This document shows positions 33,433-41,590 of a stretch of DNA of 53,102 bases, one piece after another. The position numbers and the translations under genes were made by a program. The number at the start of each line of letters is the position of its first letter. Position 1 is the first letter of the stretch. The notes below the pieces were generated by a model. That model searched no databases and was not told the DNA's origin. It saw only the letters and a program-made list of their open reading frames with translations. Source of the stretch: an uncultured Mycolicibacterium sp. (lineage in GTDB: Bacteria > Actinomycetota > Actinomycetes > Mycobacteriales > Mycobacteriaceae); assembly GCF_937941905.1 (NCBI RefSeq), contig NZ_CALDGS010000156.1, positions 1-53,102 on the forward strand. The letters are read 5' to 3'.

Positions 33433-34212
33433 GTGAAGTTGAACAATCGCACCAGCAAGACCCTGGGCGTCGTGGCGGGTGCCGCCGCGATCGCACTGTC
33501 GCTCCCGCTGGCGGCGACCGCCTACGCCGAGCCACCGGCCCCCACGCCGGTTGCCGAGATCCCCGATCCGCAGGGGCCCGAGTGCGGCGCCATCCGCGCC
33601 GAGATGCCCGAACTGCGGTCCCTGGCCGTCATGCCGGTCGGCCGGGCGCTGTCCTACATCCCCGAGGTCTCGACGTTCTACAGCGCGATCTCCGGCGGGA
33701 TCAACCCCGCGGTGAACATCGTGCCGGTGCTGGAGAACGGCCCGTACGTAATCTTCGCGCCCACCAACGCCGCGTTCGAGGCGCTGCCGGAGGGCCAGTG
33801 GGAGGCGATCAAGAGCGATCCGGCCGCGCTGACCAAGCTCGGCTACTACCACGCCTTCCTGGGCCTGCTCGGCCCCGATGACGTCAAGGGCCAGCGCCCG
33901 ACGCAGGACGGCGCCGAGGTGAAGGTGACCGGCTCGGGCGGGGACATCACCGTCAACGACTCCGCCAAGGTGCTGTGCGGCGACATCCAGGCCGCCAACG
34001 CACGCATCTACATCATCGACAAGGTGCTCGACCCGGCCGACGCGCCGGAGCCGATCAAGCCGCGCACCAGCACCGCCACCGGGGCCGAGGGCGAGGGCGA
34101 GGACGGTGCGTCGGCGGTGAGCAACACCACCACCACGACCACCACCGCCGAGGAGTCGTCGGCCGCCGGGTCGACCGACGCCGAGAGCGGCTCGGAGACC
34201 GCGGAAAGCTAA
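33433..34212 (+). CDS. Secreted fasciclin-domain protein (MPT70/MPT83-like)
   Basis: A 259-residue protein with a signal peptide (LGVVAGAAAIALSLPLAATAYA) and one FAS1 domain at about residues 60-200: VIFAPTNAAFEALP, YYHAFLGLL, ARIYIIDKVL. Two cysteines (ECGAI, VLCGD) likely form a disulphide, as in MPT70. It has a long disordered C-terminal tail rich in Thr, Ser and Glu with a Thr run. No lipobox was seen, so it is secreted rather than a lipoprotein. GGAGG ends one base before the GTG, so the TTG at 33439 (7-base spacing) may be the true start. Confidence 0.85.
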   Translation: MKLNNRTSKTLGVVAGAAAIALSLPLAATAYAEPPAPTPVAEIPDPQGPECGAIRAEMPELRSLAVMPVGRALSYIPEVSTFYSAISGGINPAVNIVPVLENGPYVIFAPTNAAFEALPEGQWEAIKSDPAALTKLGYYHAFLGLLGPDDVKGQRPTQDGAEVKVTGSGGDITVNDSAKVLCGDIQAANARIYIIDKVLDPADAPEPIKPRTSTATGAEGEGEDGASAVSNTTTTTTTAEESSAAGSTDAESGSETAES

Positions 34213-34216
34213 GCGA

Positions 34217-34264
34217 CACAACGAAAAATCCCCCGGCCGGCGGTCCGGGGGATTTTTCGTTGTG
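34217..34264. terminator. Bidirectional 20-bp hairpin terminator
   Basis: A perfect 20-bp stem (34217-34236 with 34245-34264) has an 8-base loop. The stem contains an A5 run on one arm and a T5 run on the other, so both strands show a GC stem followed by U residues. It separates the convergent fasciclin and acyl-CoA dehydrogenase genes. This is the most canonical intrinsic terminator in the window. Confidence 0.92.
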
Positions 34265-34274
34265 CCGCTTCGGG

Positions 34275-35417
34275 TCAGACGCCCAGGTCGCGGCCGATGA
34301 TCTCCTTCATGATCTCGGTGGTGCCGCCGAAGATCGTCTGGATGCGGCCGTCGCAGTAGGCGCGGGCGACGCGGTACTCCATCATGTAGCCGTAGCCGCC
34401 GTGCAGCTGCACGCAGTTGTCGACCACCTTCTTGGCGACCTCGGTGGCCCACCACTTGGCCTTGGCGGCCTCCACGGCGCTGAGCTCGCCGTCGACCACG
34501 GCCCGCAGGCAACGGTCGACGTAGGTCTCGGTGACCTCCAGCTCGGTGTCCATCTCGGCGAGCAGGAACCGGTTGTGCTGGAAGCTGCCGATCGACCGGC
34601 CGAACGCCTTGCGGTCCTTGCAGTACTGCAGGGTCTCCTCCCACACCGCACGCGCACCGGCGACCGCGGTGATGGCGATCGAGAGCCGCTCCGACGGCAG
34701 GTTCTGCATCAGGTGGTAGAAACCGTAGCCCTCCTTGCCCAGGATGTTGGCCGACGGCACCCGGACGTTCTCGAAGTGCAGCTCGGCGGTGTCCTGGGTG
34801 TGCAGGCCCACCTTGTCGAGCTTGCGGCCGCGGGTGAAGCCCGGCATGTCGCGCTCGACGACGAACAGGGTGAAGCCCTTGTGCCCGGCCTCCGGGTCGG
34901 TGCGGGCCACCACGACGACGAGGTCGCAGTTGATGCCCGACGAGATGAACGTCTTGGAACCGTTGATGATCCAGTCGTCCCCGTCGCGCACCGCGGAGGT
35001 GCGGATGCCGGCCAGGTCGCTGCCCGCGCCCGGCTCGGTCATCGCGATGGCGATGATGGTCTCACCGCTGGCGATACCGGGCAGCCAGCGCTTCTTCTGC
35101 TCGTCGTTGGCCAGGTGCAGGAAGTACGGCGCGACGACGTCGTTGTGCAGGCTCAGCGCCGGGGCGTGCACACCGGCGCGGGCGATCTCCTCGTCGATGA
35201 CGGCGTTGAACCGGAAGTCGTCGGTCCCGCCGCCGCCGTACTCCTCGGGGATGTTGAAGCCGATCAGCCCGTACTTGCCGGCCGCGACGTAGGCGGACCG
35301 GTCGACCAGGCGCTGCTGCTCCCACTTCTCGTGGTTGGGGCGGCACTCGCGCTCGATGAACTCGCGGACCGTCTCGCGGAACGCTTCGTGTTCGGCTTCG
35401 TAGATCGTTCTCTTCAT
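34275..35417 (-). CDS. Acyl-CoA dehydrogenase
   Basis: A 380-residue FadE-type flavoprotein oxidising acyl-CoA to enoyl-CoA. MTEPGAGSDLAGI near 125-137 is ACAD signature 1; the FAD/CoA region DRKAFGRSIGSFQHNRFLLAEM and QLHGGYGYMMEYRVARAYCD is near 265-345, and IFGGTTEIMKEIIGRDL is at the end. The start MKRTIYEAE at 35417 lies 5 bp after the enoyl-CoA hydratase stop. Third gene of a thiolase-hydratase-dehydrogenase operon; the chain-length preference is not readable. Confidence 0.92.
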   Translation of the reverse strand: MKRTIYEAEHEAFRETVREFIERECRPNHEKWEQQRLVDRSAYVAAGKYGLIGFNIPEEYGGGGTDDFRFNAVIDEEIARAGVHAPALSLHNDVVAPYFLHLANDEQKKRWLPGIASGETIIAIAMTEPGAGSDLAGIRTSAVRDGDDWIINGSKTFISSGINCDLVVVVARTDPEAGHKGFTLFVVERDMPGFTRGRKLDKVGLHTQDTAELHFENVRVPSANILGKEGYGFYHLMQNLPSERLSIAITAVAGARAVWEETLQYCKDRKAFGRSIGSFQHNRFLLAEMDTELEVTETYVDRCLRAVVDGELSAVEAAKAKWWATEVAKKVVDNCVQLHGGYGYMMEYRVARAYCDGRIQTIFGGTTEIMKEIIGRDLGV

Positions 35418-35422
35418 GTGCT

Positions 35423-36223
35423 TTACCGGGCTTTCCAAACGGGCTGGCGCTTCTCGGCGAAGGCCAGCGGGCCTTCCATGGCGTCCTCGCTCTTGAGCAG
35501 GGTCGCGAACTCTCGGTTGGTGAGCTTCCAGTACGCCTCCTCGGCGGGCACGGCGCCGTCGCGGGCACCGTAGGCGACCCGCTTGCTGGCCTGCACCGCC
35601 AGCGGGGCGTTGGTCGTGATGCGTTGGGCGAGTTCGAGTGCCGCCTCGACCTCGGTGCCGTCCGGCACCACCTTGTTGATCAGGCCCCAGCGCAGCGCGT
35701 CCTCGGCGCTGATCGGCTCACCGGTGAACAGCAGCTCCATCGCCACCTTTCGCGGCAGCTGTTCGACGATGCGGAACGCACCGCCGGCACCGGCGATCAG
35801 GCCGCGCTTGACCTCCGGCAGGCCGAACACCGCGCTCTGCCGGGCGACCACCAGGTCGCTGGCCAGCGCCAGCTCGGTGCCGCCGCCCAGCGCGGTGCCG
35901 TTGACCGCGGCGATGGTCGGCTTGTCGATGAAATGGCTGACGTAGCCGGCGAATCCCCACTCCGGGTGATTCGGGTGGAAGAGGTTCTCACCGCGCGCGA
36001 TGGCCTTGAGATCGGCACCGGCGCAGAAGGATTTGTCGCCGGCACCGGTGAGCACGACGGCCCAGATCTCCGGGTCGTTCTGCGCCTCGGCGAGCGCGTC
36101 GCCGACGGCGGTGGACACCGCGCCGTTGACGGCGTTACGGGCCTCCGGCCGGTTGATGGTGATGAGCAGGACGTTGCCGCGGCGCTCGGTGAGCGCCGCC
36201 GGCGCGGTCTGGGTGTCGGTCAC
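35423..36223 (-). CDS. Enoyl-CoA hydratase
   Basis: A 266-residue crotonase with GTG start overlapping the thiolase stop (GTGA). LLITINRPEARNAVNG, DKSFCAGADLKAIARGE (about 64-80) and NGTALGGGTELALASDLVVA (about 108-127) form the oxyanion hole. FGLPEVKRGLIAGAGGA keeps one of the two catalytic acids (Glu in LPEVKRG). It hydrates the product of the downstream-encoded dehydrogenase. Confidence 0.92.
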   Translation of the reverse strand: MTDTQTAPAALTERRGNVLLITINRPEARNAVNGAVSTAVGDALAEAQNDPEIWAVVLTGAGDKSFCAGADLKAIARGENLFHPNHPEWGFAGYVSHFIDKPTIAAVNGTALGGGTELALASDLVVARQSAVFGLPEVKRGLIAGAGGAFRIVEQLPRKVAMELLFTGEPISAEDALRWGLINKVVPDGTEVEAALELAQRITTNAPLAVQASKRVAYGARDGAVPAEEAYWKLTNREFATLLKSEDAMEGPLAFAEKRQPVWKAR

Positions 36224-37377
36224 AGCAGCTCCAGGATGGTGGCGTTGGCCTGCCCACCGCCCTCGCACATGGTCTGCAGGCCGTAACGGATTCCGTTGTT
36301 GCGCATGTGGTACAGCATCGTGGTCATGATGCGGGCGCCCGAGCCGCCGAGCGGGTGGCCGAGCGCGATGGCACCGCCGTTGGGGTTGAGCTTCTTCGGG
36401 TCGGCGCCGATGTCCTTCAGCCACGCCATCGGCACCGGGGCGAACGCCTCGTTGACCTCGAACACACCGATGTCGTCGAGGCTCAGGCCGGACTTCTTCA
36501 GCGCCTTCTGGGTGGCCGGGATCGGCGCGGTGAGCATGATGACCGGGTCGGCGGCGGCGAGCACCGCGGTGTGCACCCGGGCGATCGGCTTGAGGCCGAG
36601 TTCCTTGGCCTTCTCCGCGCTCATGATCAGCAGCGCGGCCGAGCCGTCGGAGATCTGGCTGGAGTTGCCGGCGTGGATCACGCCGTCCTCCTTGAAGGCC
36701 GGCTTGAGCTGGGCCATCTTCTCCAGGGTGGTGCCGCGGCGGATGCCCTCGTCCTTGCTCACCACGGTCTCGTTGCCGTCGGCGTCGGTGGTCCTGATCG
36801 GCACGATCTGGTCGTCGAACGCACCGGCGTCCTGCGCCGCGGCGGCCTTGGCGTGCGAGTCCAGCGAGAACTGGTCGAGATCGGTGCGGCTGAAGCCCCA
36901 CTGCTCGGCGATCATCTCGGCGCCGATGCCCTGGTTCGGGGTGGCGTTGTAGCGGTCCTTGAACGCCGGCGGGTACGGGTTGCCGCCGTTGGCGATGGAG
37001 GAGCCCATCGGGGTGCGGGTCATCGACTCCACACCGCCGGCGACGACGACGTCGTAGTGGCCGGCCACCACGCCCGCGACGGCGAAGTGCACCGACTGCT
37101 GGCTCGAGCCGCACTGCCGGTCGACGGTCACGCCCGGCACGGTCTCCGGCCAGCCGGCCGACAGCACCGCGGTGCGGGCGATGTCGAGCGCCTGCTCACC
37201 GGCCTGCATGACGCAGCCCCAGATGACGTCGTCGACCAGCGCGGGGTCGACGCCGGCGCGCTCGACGAGCGCGTTGAGCACCTGGGCGGACAGTTCGGCC
37301 GGATGGACACCCGCGAGGCCGCCGTTGCGCTTCCCGATCGGCGAACGGACGGCTTCGACGATGACGGCTTCAGCCAT
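36220..37377 (-). CDS. Thiolase (acetyl-CoA acyltransferase)
   Basis: A 385-residue thiolase for the last beta-oxidation step. Catalytic Cys is in VDRQCGSSQQ (about 92), NEAF and GHPLGGSGARI supply the His, and the second Cys is in MCEGGGQA. The N terminus PVIVEA-like MAEAVIVEAVRSPIGKRNGGLAG groups it with FadA5/FadA6-type thiolases rather than biosynthetic PhaA. First gene of the operon; a motif shared with the GntR promoter lies 65 bp before its ATG. Confidence 0.93.
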   Translation of the reverse strand: MAEAVIVEAVRSPIGKRNGGLAGVHPAELSAQVLNALVERAGVDPALVDDVIWGCVMQAGEQALDIARTAVLSAGWPETVPGVTVDRQCGSSQQSVHFAVAGVVAGHYDVVVAGGVESMTRTPMGSSIANGGNPYPPAFKDRYNATPNQGIGAEMIAEQWGFSRTDLDQFSLDSHAKAAAAQDAGAFDDQIVPIRTTDADGNETVVSKDEGIRRGTTLEKMAQLKPAFKEDGVIHAGNSSQISDGSAALLIMSAEKAKELGLKPIARVHTAVLAAADPVIMLTAPIPATQKALKKSGLSLDDIGVFEVNEAFAPVPMAWLKDIGADPKKLNPNGGAIALGHPLGGSGARIMTTMLYHMRNNGIRYGLQTMCEGGGQANATILELL

Positions 37378-37441
37378 TTCACGCTCCTTCGGAGGTCATG
37401 AATCGCCCCAACGCGAATTCCATGCAGAACGTATCGAACAA

Positions 37442-37453
37442 GGTTTACTAGGT
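37442..37453. promoter_or_regulatory. GGTTTACTNNGT motif upstream of the thiolase operon
   Basis: GGTTTACTAGGT, matching the motif at 38412 in 10 of 12 positions including all eight leading bases. It is 65-76 bp before the thiolase start and touches the 3' end of the hydrolase gene. Candidate operator of the GntR regulator encoded at 38456. Confidence 0.45.
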
Positions 37454-38358
37454 CAACTCACTGGTTGGTCGGGGTTGGCGGCCCCGAACAGCCGCAGCCG
37501 GGAGCGGATGCGCCGTTCCAGGAAGTCGCCGAGCACCGCCTCGAACACCGCGTTGTCGTCGCCGGCCACCATGTGGTGCGCATCGGCGACGGTGGCGAAC
37601 TCGGCGTGCGGCACGAGTTCGAGGAACCGCCGGGCGTCGTCGATGCTGAGCACGTCGGACCGGCCGCCGCGGACCAGCAGGGTGGGCAGCCGCAGATCCC
37701 GGGCGGCCGCACCGAGGTAGGCCGGGTCCAACAGCGGGTTGCGCTGCACCGGCTGGTCCTCCGGGGCGGCGAGGAACCTCGGATCCCAGTGCCAGTACCA
37801 GCGGCCGTCGCGCAGGCGCAGGTTCTTGCGCAGCCCGTCGAGGTTGCGGGGCCGCGGCCGGTGCGGCAGGTAGGCGGCCACCGCGTCGGCCGCCTCGTCG
37901 AGCGAGCCGAACCCGGTCTCGGCGTGGGCGGTCATGAAGTCGCGGATCCGGCTCGTGCCCTCCGGGCGCAGGAACGGCGAGACGTCGACGAGCACCAGGC
38001 CCAGCCCGAGCTCGGGACGGTGCCCGATGGCCGACAGCGACGCCACCCCGCCCAGCGACGCCCCGACCAGCACCGGCGCCCGGTCGAGGAACTCCACGAT
38101 CCGGATGACGTCGCCGGCGAAGGCGTCCAGGCCGTAGTAGCCGTCGGGTGACCAGTCGCTGTCGCCGTGGCCGCGCAGGTCGACGGTGACCGCGTACCAG
38201 CCCTTCGCACCCAGGTCGGCGGCGGTGGAGCCCCAGGAGTGGCGGGTCTGCCCGCCGCCGTGCAGCAGCACCACCGGCGGGTCGGCCGGATCGCCGTAGG
38301 CGTCCGCGGCCAGGGTCAGGTCACCGGCCGGAATACGCAGGCCTTCGCCGTTCGTCAT
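37453..38358 (-). CDS. Alpha/beta hydrolase (copy A)
   Basis: About 301 residues from ATG 38358; in-frame ATG 38376 and GTG codons between are alternatives, none with a good ribosome-binding site. Alpha/beta-hydrolase features: oxyanion LLHGGGQ, DLRGHGDSD, nucleophile Ser in VGASLGG, Asp in GGRSDVLS, His in DAHHMVAGDD. It shares long stretches with the hydrolase at 46257 (ADAVAAYLPHR, RDGRW-WHWDP), so they are paralogues. It is divergent from the GntR gene and stands between it and the beta-oxidation operon; a thioesterase or ester hydrolase role fits. Confidence 0.87.
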   Translation of the reverse strand: MTNGEGLRIPAGDLTLAADAYGDPADPPVVLLHGGGQTRHSWGSTAADLGAKGWYAVTVDLRGHGDSDWSPDGYYGLDAFAGDVIRIVEFLDRAPVLVGASLGGVASLSAIGHRPELGLGLVLVDVSPFLRPEGTSRIRDFMTAHAETGFGSLDEAADAVAAYLPHRPRPRNLDGLRKNLRLRDGRWYWHWDPRFLAAPEDQPVQRNPLLDPAYLGAAARDLRLPTLLVRGGRSDVLSIDDARRFLELVPHAEFATVADAHHMVAGDDNAVFEAVLGDFLERRIRSRLRLFGAANPDQPVS

Positions 38359-38411
38359 CACCACGCATCGTGACATGAACCGCCGCGCGACAGCACGAAC
38401 ATCGCTCACAT

Positions 38412-38423
38412 GGTTTACTGAGT
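38412..38423. promoter_or_regulatory. GGTTTACTNNGT motif in the hydrolase/GntR divergent region
   Basis: GGTTTACTGAGT, followed by TGGTATA at 38423-38429, so TGGTWTA occurs twice with a 12-bp spacing. It lies 33-44 bp before the regulator start. Candidate autoregulatory site. Confidence 0.45.
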
Positions 38424-38455
38424 GGTATAGGTAGTTCGCCGTCGAAGGGACCACG

Positions 38456-39241
38456 GTGTCTCGACCCGGGCCACTGGCTCCGATGATCTCAGCGCAGAAG
38501 ACCCCCGGCGCGGTTCGTTCGCCCAAGACCGCCGAACTGGTCGCCGGCACGCTGCGCCGGATGGTCGTCGACGGCACCCTCAAGGACGGCGACTTCCTGC
38601 CCAACGAGGCCGAGCTGATGGCCCACTTCGGCGTCAGCCGCCCCACCCTGCGCGAGGCGGTGCGGGTGCTGGAGTCCGAGCGGCTGGTCGAGGTGCGCCG
38701 CGGCTCGCGCACCGGCGCCCGGGTGCGGGTGCCCGGGCCGGAGATCGTGGCCCGCCCGGCCGGGCTGCTGCTGGAGCTCTCCGGCGCGACGATCGCCGAT
38801 GTCATGGTGGCCCGGTCCGGCATCGAGCCGATGGCCGCGCGGCTGCTCACCGAGTCCGGCGACGAGGAGGCGTTCGCCGAGCTCGAGCAGATGCTCAACG
38901 ACCATGTGCCGGCCGGCTGGGAGTCCGGGCGGCTGGCCGAGACGAGCGCGGACTTCCACCTGCGCATGGTGCAACTGTCCGGCAATCAGACGCTGACCAT
39001 CATCGCCGGCATGCTGCACGAGATCGTGGTGCGCCACACCGCCTTTCTGATCCAGGGCCCGCGCCCGATGACCAAGGACGAGTACGACACGCTCATGCGG
39101 TCCTACTGGCGGCTGATGAAGCTGGCCCGCTCCGGCGACGCCGACGCCGCCGAGGCGCACTGGCGGGTCCACCTCGACAACGCGCGCCGCCTGATGCTGC
39201 CGGGCCTGGAGGACATCAAGGTCCGCGACATCATGGACTGA
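38456..39241 (+). CDS. GntR-family regulator, FadR/FCD type
   Basis: A 261-residue regulator. The start GTG 38456 has GAAGGGA nine bases upstream. Winged helix at about 22-88: NEAELMAHFGVSRPTLREAVRVLESERLVEVRRGSRTGARV. The FCD ligand domain follows (about 100-250) with metal-binding residues of the type D..HLRMV..S.N and H...H (EAHWRVHLDNARRLM). FCD regulators sense small acids or acyl-CoAs. Location beside the hydrolase and thiolase operon suggests control of both. Confidence 0.9.
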   Translation: MSRPGPLAPMISAQKTPGAVRSPKTAELVAGTLRRMVVDGTLKDGDFLPNEAELMAHFGVSRPTLREAVRVLESERLVEVRRGSRTGARVRVPGPEIVARPAGLLLELSGATIADVMVARSGIEPMAARLLTESGDEEAFAELEQMLNDHVPAGWESGRLAETSADFHLRMVQLSGNQTLTIIAGMLHEIVVRHTAFLIQGPRPMTKDEYDTLMRSYWRLMKLARSGDADAAEAHWRVHLDNARRLMLPGLEDIKVRDIMD

Positions 39242-39274
39242 CCTCCGCCGGCACCGACGGTGCGCCGGGGCGGC

Positions 39275-40984
39275 TCAGCGCGCCGAGTCGCGATCCGTGC
39301 GCGGACTCGATGTCACGTGCACCGGGATGTCGTCGTCCCAGGGCTGCCGGTCGACCATGTCGGCCACCCGGATCCAGCCGCGCTCGAACTCCCCGGTGGC
39401 GGCGTCGACGAGCCGGTAGCACTGGATCTGGCGGTGGATGGGCTGGGCGTCGATGAGCACCACCCGAACCTCCCCCGGCTCGAACCGGCAGCGTTCCTGC
39501 AGGGCGGCGATGAGCTGCTCGTTGTGCATGTGCCCGTCGCCGAAGTTCCAGCCCACCGCCGTCGAGCAGATCCGCTCGCCGTCGACGAGGGTGTAGTCGG
39601 CCTCGTCGTGGCCGGCCATCGCGCGGTGGGCCAGCGTGAACATGGCCCGGCCGTGGGTGTTGAAGGAGCGGAACGCATACCCCATGTACTGGTAGATCTC
39701 GGCGGTCTCCCTGTTGCCGTAGTAGCGCTCCATCTGGGCGGCGGGCATGCTGGCGATCGCGACGATGCCGTCGGTGATCTTCTGCTCGGCCGAGGGTTTG
39801 AGGCACCACAGCGTGGTGTCCCAGTTGCCGGCGTAGTAGCGCATCCCGGGCAGGAACGAGATCTTGTGCGGGAACAGGTTTCCCAACGTCACCATGCCCG
39901 CCAGCACCACGAACAGCGCGGCCACCGGCCACGGGTTGGCCAGGTCGGCGAGCCCGGCGTCGGCGTGGGTGACGAACAGCCACAGCACGCCGAAGATCAT
40001 GAAGACGTTCCATTCCAGCGGCACCCCCATCGGGATGGCCGACAGGATGCCGAAGTGGAAACACACCATCACCGCCGCGGCGATCGCGGTGGGCAGCCCG
40101 CCGTGGCTGAAGTACAGCACGAACGGCACCGCCAACTCGATCGCGGTACTGGTGTGCGCCACCAGTTTCGACGGCCAGCCCGGCCGCAGGTCGTCCGGGA
40201 AGCGTTTGAAGAAGCGGCGTTTGAGCCATTTCGGCCGGATCACCGCGTGGTTGCTCATCATCGTCGAGACGACGAACGGAAAGTGCTTGTTGAGCTTGGA
40301 GATTCCCGCACCCAGCCAGATGACCAGGAACACCGTCTTGGCGCCGACGATCATGTCCGGCCCGAACAGGAACGTCACCGTCAGCGAGCCGTACACCTCG
40401 GCACGGGCGGCCAGGAACGCCACCTTGTCCCGCAGGCCGAGCACCCCGAGCAGCACCAGGATCGCCACGATCTGCCAGGCCGGCAGCAGGCCGTCCGGGC
40501 CGGGGGCCGAGCACAGCGCCACCACGAGCAGCACCAGCAGCGCGCCGTAGACCGCGATGTCGAACGGCCCGCGGGTGGTGCCGCGGGTCAGCGGCACCTT
40601 GTCGGGCCAGGGCGGCAGTCGGATGGTGTTGGGCCGCAACCAGTACAGGACGGAGCCCATGGGCGGGAAGAACCGGTTGTTGAGCGGGCCGAAACCGCAG
40701 CCGAGGCCGACGATCTCGAACAGCATCGTGTAGAGCACGACCTTCTCGAAGACGATCGGCTCGGCCCACCAGTCCTCGCCCAGCCCGGGGGTGGCCCGCA
40801 CGAACAGCCACGCGCCGAGCACGTACAACCCGATCTTGAACACGTAGAACAGGTGCAGGGCGACCGGGGTGCCGAAGCCGACCTCGGCCCAGTGCCGGGC
40901 CATCGGCTTGATCCGCTCGGCACGGGTGCCCTGGCTCCACTGCGCGTAGTCGACGACGGGCGCGTTCTGCTTCAGGAACCCCAT
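39275..40984 (-). CDS. DUF3556-type polytopic membrane protein
   Basis: A 569-residue protein with about ten hydrophobic helices in residues 45-360, then a soluble C-terminal domain (about 400-569). Size and style fit the DUF3556 family seen in mycobacteria and related to HTTM/gamma-carboxylase-like membrane folds, though I recognise it by overall look only. Conspicuous segments: GFGPLNNRFFPPMGSVLYWLRP, SKLNKHFPFVVSTMMSNH, RYYAGNWDTTLWC. Biochemical function unknown. Downstream of DoxX by 42 bp on the same strand. Confidence 0.7.
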   Translation of the reverse strand: MGFLKQNAPVVDYAQWSQGTRAERIKPMARHWAEVGFGTPVALHLFYVFKIGLYVLGAWLFVRATPGLGEDWWAEPIVFEKVVLYTMLFEIVGLGCGFGPLNNRFFPPMGSVLYWLRPNTIRLPPWPDKVPLTRGTTRGPFDIAVYGALLVLLVVALCSAPGPDGLLPAWQIVAILVLLGVLGLRDKVAFLAARAEVYGSLTVTFLFGPDMIVGAKTVFLVIWLGAGISKLNKHFPFVVSTMMSNHAVIRPKWLKRRFFKRFPDDLRPGWPSKLVAHTSTAIELAVPFVLYFSHGGLPTAIAAAVMVCFHFGILSAIPMGVPLEWNVFMIFGVLWLFVTHADAGLADLANPWPVAALFVVLAGMVTLGNLFPHKISFLPGMRYYAGNWDTTLWCLKPSAEQKITDGIVAIASMPAAQMERYYGNRETAEIYQYMGYAFRSFNTHGRAMFTLAHRAMAGHDEADYTLVDGERICSTAVGWNFGDGHMHNEQLIAALQERCRFEPGEVRVVLIDAQPIHRQIQCYRLVDAATGEFERGWIRVADMVDRQPWDDDIPVHVTSSPRTDRDSAR

Positions 40985-41026
40985 GCCGCAAAGACTAGAA
41001 CGTGTTCCAGTCCCGCGGGTGCGGGT

Positions 41027-41548
41027 TCAGGCGGCGGTTTTCGCCGGCGGGCGGTAGAAGATGACGAGCTGGCCGATGCCGCCGGCCAGGCCCAGGCCCA
41101 GCGCGATGAGCAGCCCCCACCAGCCGTGCAACAGGTTGTAGCAGCCGGTGCCGGAGAACAGCAGGTGGTCCAGGCTGATCCGGCCCGCGCCGGTGGCGGC
41201 GAGCCCGACGGCCGAGGCGGCCAGCACCAGGTTGTACTCCCAGCCCTCCTTGACGATGAAGAACCCGTTGGCCCGGTGCACCGTCCACGCGGCGACCAGC
41301 ATCAGCGCCACGAAGCCGGCGGCCGGGATCGGGGTGAGCAGGCCGACGGCCAGGCCCAGGCCGGCGGCGATCTCCGTGGTGGCCGCCACCCGGGCGTGGA
41401 ACACCCCGGGCTTCATCCCGATGCTCTCGAACCAGGCGGCGGTGCCGGCGATGCGGCCTCCGCCGAAGAACTTGTTGTAGCCGTGCGCGGCCATGGTCAG
41501 ACCGAGCACGACGCGCAGGATCAGCAGTCCGACATCGTAGGCAGCCAT
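41027..41548 (-). CDS. DoxX-family membrane protein
   Basis: A 173-residue four-helix membrane protein. DoxX signature: DVGLLILRVVLGLTMAAHGYNKFFGGGR near 5-32 and a second helix pair around TEIAAGLGLAVGLLTP. It resembles the DoxX component partnered with SseA/SodA in mycobacteria but neither gene is here. It lies between the acyltransferase-like gene (42-bp gap) and the DUF3556 gene (42-bp gap); co-transcription likely. Confidence 0.88.
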   Translation of the reverse strand: MAAYDVGLLILRVVLGLTMAAHGYNKFFGGGRIAGTAAWFESIGMKPGVFHARVAATTEIAAGLGLAVGLLTPIPAAGFVALMLVAAWTVHRANGFFIVKEGWEYNLVLAASAVGLAATGAGRISLDHLLFSGTGCYNLLHGWWGLLIALGLGLAGGIGQLVIFYRPPAKTAA

Positions 41549-41590
41549 GTAACAGAATCTAGGCGATCTGTTAACCGGCGGGAACCCCTC

